Assembly: GCA_034008185.1 (NCBI GenBank)
Contig: CM067084.1
Span: 40,933,099-40,997,098 of the forward strand
Direction of reading: 5' to 3'
Length of the DNA stretch: 64,000 bases
Source of the DNA: Gorsachius magnificus
Lineage: Eukaryota; Chordata; Aves; Pelecaniformes; Ardeidae
Shown piece by piece: positions 59,275 to 64,000 of the stretch (positions are counted from its first letter, which is position 1; each line of letters opens with the position of its first letter). Under the pieces are notes generated by a model. That model was not told where the DNA came from, did no database searches, and saw nothing but the letters and a program-made list of their open reading frames with translations. Made by a program: the position numbers and the translations under genes.

Positions 59275-62200
59275 CTAAAGAAGAAGAAGAAAAAAAAGTT
59301 GTTTTAATTAGATGAGTATTACTAAGTACAATTTATGTTACGTTCCTTGGGAGACAATGAATGAAGCTGTATAAAATTGAAAAGTAAAATTATACACAAT
59401 AAATGTATTTTATTGCAATTATTTTTTTACCTAAACTTGTAGGAAAATCTTCAGTTCTATATAGTCTTAACATTATGATTTTCAGTAACGCTACAACATT
59501 GCTAGACACATGAGAGGAAAAAAACCCTAATATTTTAACCCTCATGTACTAATTCACTAAGCTTAAACATTAAAAAGAATCCCAAACAAACTGGAAAGTA
59601 TCCTGACCGCTTGGGAGATCTGACAGAAAAATGCTGCAAGGAAATACAGCACTAGAATAACAAATTTGCTATAAGAACTTTAGGGCATTTCTACCTGACT
59701 TTCTCATTATTTTCCCCACCTTAGTTATTTCACAGACACAGGATTCTAAGGATGAGGACATAAAGGAGGTGTTTTCCAGCTTGAAAAACAAGTCTCACTT
59801 TTTTAAAGGTGAGATATTTCATCCTGGAACAACCATTTAGATTTAATTATTTATTTTTAAAAATGTCAAAAAATAACTACTGGGGAAAAAAAATAATCCC
59901 TTGAAGGTGCGTATCTTTGGGTTTTCTTCACTTGATTCCTCCATAATATCTGAAAACTATAGGTGCTGCTCTTGAATGCAAGTCAGAAGGATTACACTAT
60001 AATACTGTGTCATCATCTTCCCTTATACACATTGCAGGTATTACTTTTTAGTTGCTCAGTCTGTGCCTCCACATTTTGCTAAGAGTGAGCCATAAAACTG
60101 CAACTCTAGTATCAGGGCTACTGCCTTCAAAACTCTCTTTTCTCTCCACCTTTCAATACCAAGCTCACCCCCTTAATGATACAAACAGCAGTAACCTGCA
60201 TTACTAAGACGGTCTTTCTATATCAAAGACAGCATTTATAGTCAATTGGAGCACAGTATTTCACTGGAAAAGACAAATTTTAATGAAATTTAACATTGGC
60301 AGTATTATTCACGACATCTACCCCATGGTACCTCTCTCCTCGCAGGCCTTCTACCAGCTCAGATTGTAAATTGGAGTTGCACTTGGAGTATCTCAAGAGG
60401 TACACAAACAATGCATGGCAATTCTCAGAGGGAATTACTGGTCAGAAGACAGAGTGCTTGATAATTTATTTCACATTTGACAATTAAAATTTTGTCTTTC
60501 AATATAATCCAATTTGTTTGGACATCTTTAATTTTTGTGTATGATTTTATAAACAAATTAATAGTTTTGTGAACGGATAAATAGTATCTTAAAGATTAGC
60601 TTATTTAATAATTTTCTTTCTATACCAAACAGTCAAGGGAAACCTGCATGTATATACATAGGTACAGATGAGTGTGATTTACATATGAATACAGGAGAAA
60701 TCACAGTTCATTCTACTGCATCTGGGATGGGTACTAAAACTATTATATTAGCAGGATCCATGCAATTGTTCACAAAGACTGCTGATCTTCAGACTGAAGC
60801 AAACAATATTTTTCTTCATGATCACACTTAACTGTCAGCATGTAAACTGTATAATGAGTGCAAAAACAAATAATCAGTGCAGCATGTAAACACCACTGGC
60901 ATATGCTGTATAAACCTGGATAGGGAAAAAGACTAAGACATCAACTTGAGAATTTGTGGGCCCTGACTGATTGAAGGGGAAATTCATGGCCACAATAGAA
61001 GAATTAAAAAATACTGTACGGTATGTATTTTTCAGTCCTATGTGCTCTCTGCAGAGTAAACAGAACAAAGGAAGCAGTCAGTGTAGATGTAGTTAAGGAC
61101 AAGTGCAGAAAGAGAACTGGGGGGGAGAAGGCAAGCTGGAAGCAAAAAGAAACAGCTCTACACAGCAGAAGAAACTCTGCTTGCTTATCCATTTCAATCC
61201 CAATAACAAACAAACCAAAAAAATGACAGCTGTTCAGTGATTACAAGCCAAAGAATTACTTGGTAGAAAAAGGGGCCCAGGCAATTATGGCTGCTACAAG
61301 ACATATGCATCTCTCTTGCACTGGAAGGAATAGCCAGAGTTCTCCCAGGAATCACCCCATCGTCCTGGGAGAAAGCTTTCTATGTCCCTGTACACAGGAA
61401 GAACTTGAAGATTAGCTGTGTGTATAAAATACAGTCGTAAAAAAAATTTAAAACCAAACAAACCCAAAACAAACCAGGAGTGGCAGCGCAGCAGATCATG
61501 TCGAAGTGACCAAACTCATCAATTAGTCATCATTTCATTGTTAGAACTTGATACTGCATTTATGTAACTTATCACAAAGCCTCCCACGAACAAACCTTCG
61601 CTCAAATGTACAAACATCTGTTTATATTTCATAGGAAGTTCCTTTCCCACTGCATAGGTTGAGTTTCTGCAAAGCTTGTTTCCCACGTTAAATGAACATG
61701 GTTCCAGTCCATAATTTCAAACAGAACAAAGTTCAACAAAACACACACTTAGTTCTCAGTCAGTCTGCCAGGGATTAAAGTGAAACAGTTAAACAACTCA
61801 GAAGGGAAGTAAAGCGAATGCCTTTTCCTTCTGTCCCAGGGGGAGGATGGAGTCAGAAGGAGCGGGTGCGATGGGGAGCGCCGTTCTCAGGGGTACAGTC
61901 AGAACAGCCCTCCAGCTCCATCTTCATATTCCTCCTCCTCTGAGCAGCCTGGGAGCCGCGGCTCACAGCCGGTGCCTTCTGGGCCACTGCGGTTAGCAGC
62001 CTTGGGCGGCTTCGGCCCCCCTTCTGCCCCTCTGGCTGTTCACCAGGAGAGAAGGCCATGAGGATACACTGAGCTGGAGTTTACATTTCATTCCGTGTCT
62101 CTCACTTGGCTAAACATGAAAGGAAGGCTTTGGAAGAAAAACTTTGCAGCCTACTCTTAGGTTTACAGCTGCGATTTACCCTGCCAGCTCTTAGAGAAAG

Positions 62201-64000
62201 CAAGAAAAAAACCAAAACAAACCACCAAAAACCCAGATAAAAAACATTTTAGGAAATTACAATACAAAACCCAGAAAGGCTCCACACAAAATAGGTTTCT
62301 TAGAATTATTTCCTCGGTCCTATGCAAAAACATTTGAACTTCTAATGCTATTGCCGATACACAAACTGTTTAAATTAATTTTTAGCTAAGGCATGTATAC
62401 ACATTCATTTCACATGCCAGATTCCTTTAACAAAAATAAAATTAATAATATATGTTGACATCAAAACAAAGGCCTTAACAAGAATATGAAAAAATACATA
62501 TGCATTCATATATATGAGGCTAGGGTCCCTCAGATTTCCTCTCCCAACCCAGATAATTTGCTTTGGAAACCTATAGAATTCGCTTACAGTTTTCCTCTTT
62601 GGATTTATACTTTGTCTTTAGTCACCTTATTTTGAACTTTACTCTTATTTTTTTTAAACAGACGATATGCAACTGTATGTATTTTTAATGAGCTTAAGCC
62701 AAGAGAAACTTACGCCTGCACAGAAACATGAGATTTGATTTCCTTTTAAAAAGGAGTTTCTGTGGCAGAAGCCCAAATGTACATATGCTTACACTGGCAT
62801 AAAACAGTGTTCATTGTATAACTTACTGCATTTGGAGAACCAGCATAAGCTAAAGTAGCAAAAATAGTAAATCCCCTCCCAAGGAAATGAATGGAACAGA
62901 TACTGGGTCATCTGCATCTCCAAGCCTCCCCAGCTGCGGTGCTGCTGGTTGTCACTTTTCCAAGCAAGGCATTCCCTGTTCTCAGGCTGTGAGACTGGAA
63001 TGTGGCCTGGGCTTCCCTGCAAACCAGGTGAATTCACCCGGAATACCTATGCCATTTTCACCTGTTTGAGGTTCTCAGACACCAAGCGGCTTCAAGAGGC
63101 CAGGAAGTCTTCTTTCTACAGAAGTAGGACAAACAAAAAAGATTTCTGAAACCGTCTACGTGTACAACCAAAGTGCTATCAGCCTCCAAAAAAACTGGCC
63201 TGCTCAGACACCTCAGCAGCAGGTTTTGTGCCTAGCTTTTCCAAATAACTTCTGACTTTCTTTACAGAAAATCTAAAAACTAGAGATTTTTTGATCCATG
63301 CTATAAGAGGATCTCTAATAATCATCAGCTATTTGCAATTTTCTTACAAATAAAGACAGCAGAATGGTTTTTCTTCATCTATCTTTCTCTCTTCTTTCCA
63401 TGCAGTTCCTAAATCAAACCAACAGTCTCATTAATAACCAGGACAAGATGAGAAACTATTATGAAAAATCACTAATCACACCGCAGTTGCAAGTACAGTA
63501 AGTCTAGTGCTACAGAGGTGCTTTTATCAGTCTAACGTTTTTCCCCCCAAAGAATCAATATCGTAAGACATATTTGGTTGCCAATAAAAGTTGCCTTTAT
63601 ATAAGGAAAGCAGCTTGTTAATATGCTGCAGCCAACTTGTTTGCAAGGCAGATTTGGGTTGAGTGAGTTCCTTACGTGTACATTCTCTGGTAGGTGCAGG
63701 TATACCTGAGATTTCCTCTTCAGACTCCCAGCCATTCAAACCTTTTGAATGACAGTACTGCTTCTTGTAATCTTCTAGTCCATTCTCTTTCCTGTTGTTG
63801 CCTTCTTGACTCAAATCTTTCAAATACTTCATTTTCATTACTTTTTTTAATGTGTATTTTTGATTTCTTGCCTTCTCTGGCCTTTACCAAGCTGTCCAGT
63901 CCTACATGCAAGAGCACCCCATTCTGAACCTGTAGTTCATGTGTCTTTCATCTTGCTGGCTCCAATATCTGTTTTCAAGTCTTAATTTAAAGCCATCTGA
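59275..64000 (-). other. SH3RF1: SH3RF1 intron, extends beyond the window
   Basis: At least 4.7 kb. I looked for the RING-containing exon (CPVCLE and CxHxFCKRC-type motifs) on the - strand and did not find it, so it lies upstream of position 64000. A GC-rich patch at 61840-62060 is the only compositional anomaly. No transposon was identified. Confidence 0.8.

Noticed and set aside
59275..64000. Search for the SH3RF1 RING exon and promoter
   Set aside because: No Cys-rich RING motif on the - strand; the exon must be beyond the window.
1..64000. CRISPR arrays, operons, tRNA or rRNA genes
   Set aside because: No regular repeat-spacer array and no recognisable tRNA/rRNA; the window is vertebrate nuclear DNA.

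Overview
This window is nuclear DNA from a bird. Three things point there: CR1 LINE fragments are the only abundant interspersed repeats, there is a young ERVL-type (class III) endogenous retrovirus whose LTR start resembles a family I know from avian genomes, and the single host gene is the vertebrate gene SH3RF1 (POSH) with a protein close to the mammalian one. The LTR type suggests a neoavian rather than a galliform bird, but that is a guess. No bacterial, organellar or CRISPR features are present.

Layout. Positions 1-5996 are AT-rich intergenic DNA with no gene I can support. Positions 6002-12778 are a complete provirus on the + strand, flanked by the 5-bp target duplication AGACT: 5' LTR, tRNA-Lys-type primer binding site, a hydrophobic leader ORF, gag (broken by one in-frame TGA), a long open pro-pol frame (protease, reverse transcriptase, RNase H, integrase), a purine tract and the 3' LTR. 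There is no env and no visible dUTPase. Positions 12784 to about 19560 are again intergenic, with at most relics of an ancient SINE. From about 19560 to the right edge everything belongs to SH3RF1, read on the - strand: a putative 3' UTR of about 2.6 kb (19566-22130), ten coding exons between 22131 and 59274, and introns holding three CR1 copies (34.5-36.5, 45.8-46.4 and 54.9-56.0 kb) and older repeat relics.

The ten exons join in consistent phase into 744 codons plus stop. They cover SH3 domains 1-4 and the linkers that in the mammalian protein carry the Rac and AKT binding regions. The start codon and RING finger lie in an upstream exon beyond position 64000. The gene product is an E3 ubiquitin ligase and scaffold for Rac1-MLK-MKK-JNK signalling.

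The most interesting material is in the provirus. Gag and pol lie in the same reading frame, separated by a single TAG with a GC-rich hairpin downstream, which suggests stop-codon readthrough. A multi-pass hydrophobic ORF precedes and overlaps gag in another frame, while the gag frame itself has no usable ATG. A triplicated 30-bp repeat sits in that overlap. The primer binding site matches tRNA-Lys rather than the tRNA-Leu after which ERV-L was named. The two LTRs differ at only five base substitutions by my count, so the insertion is recent.
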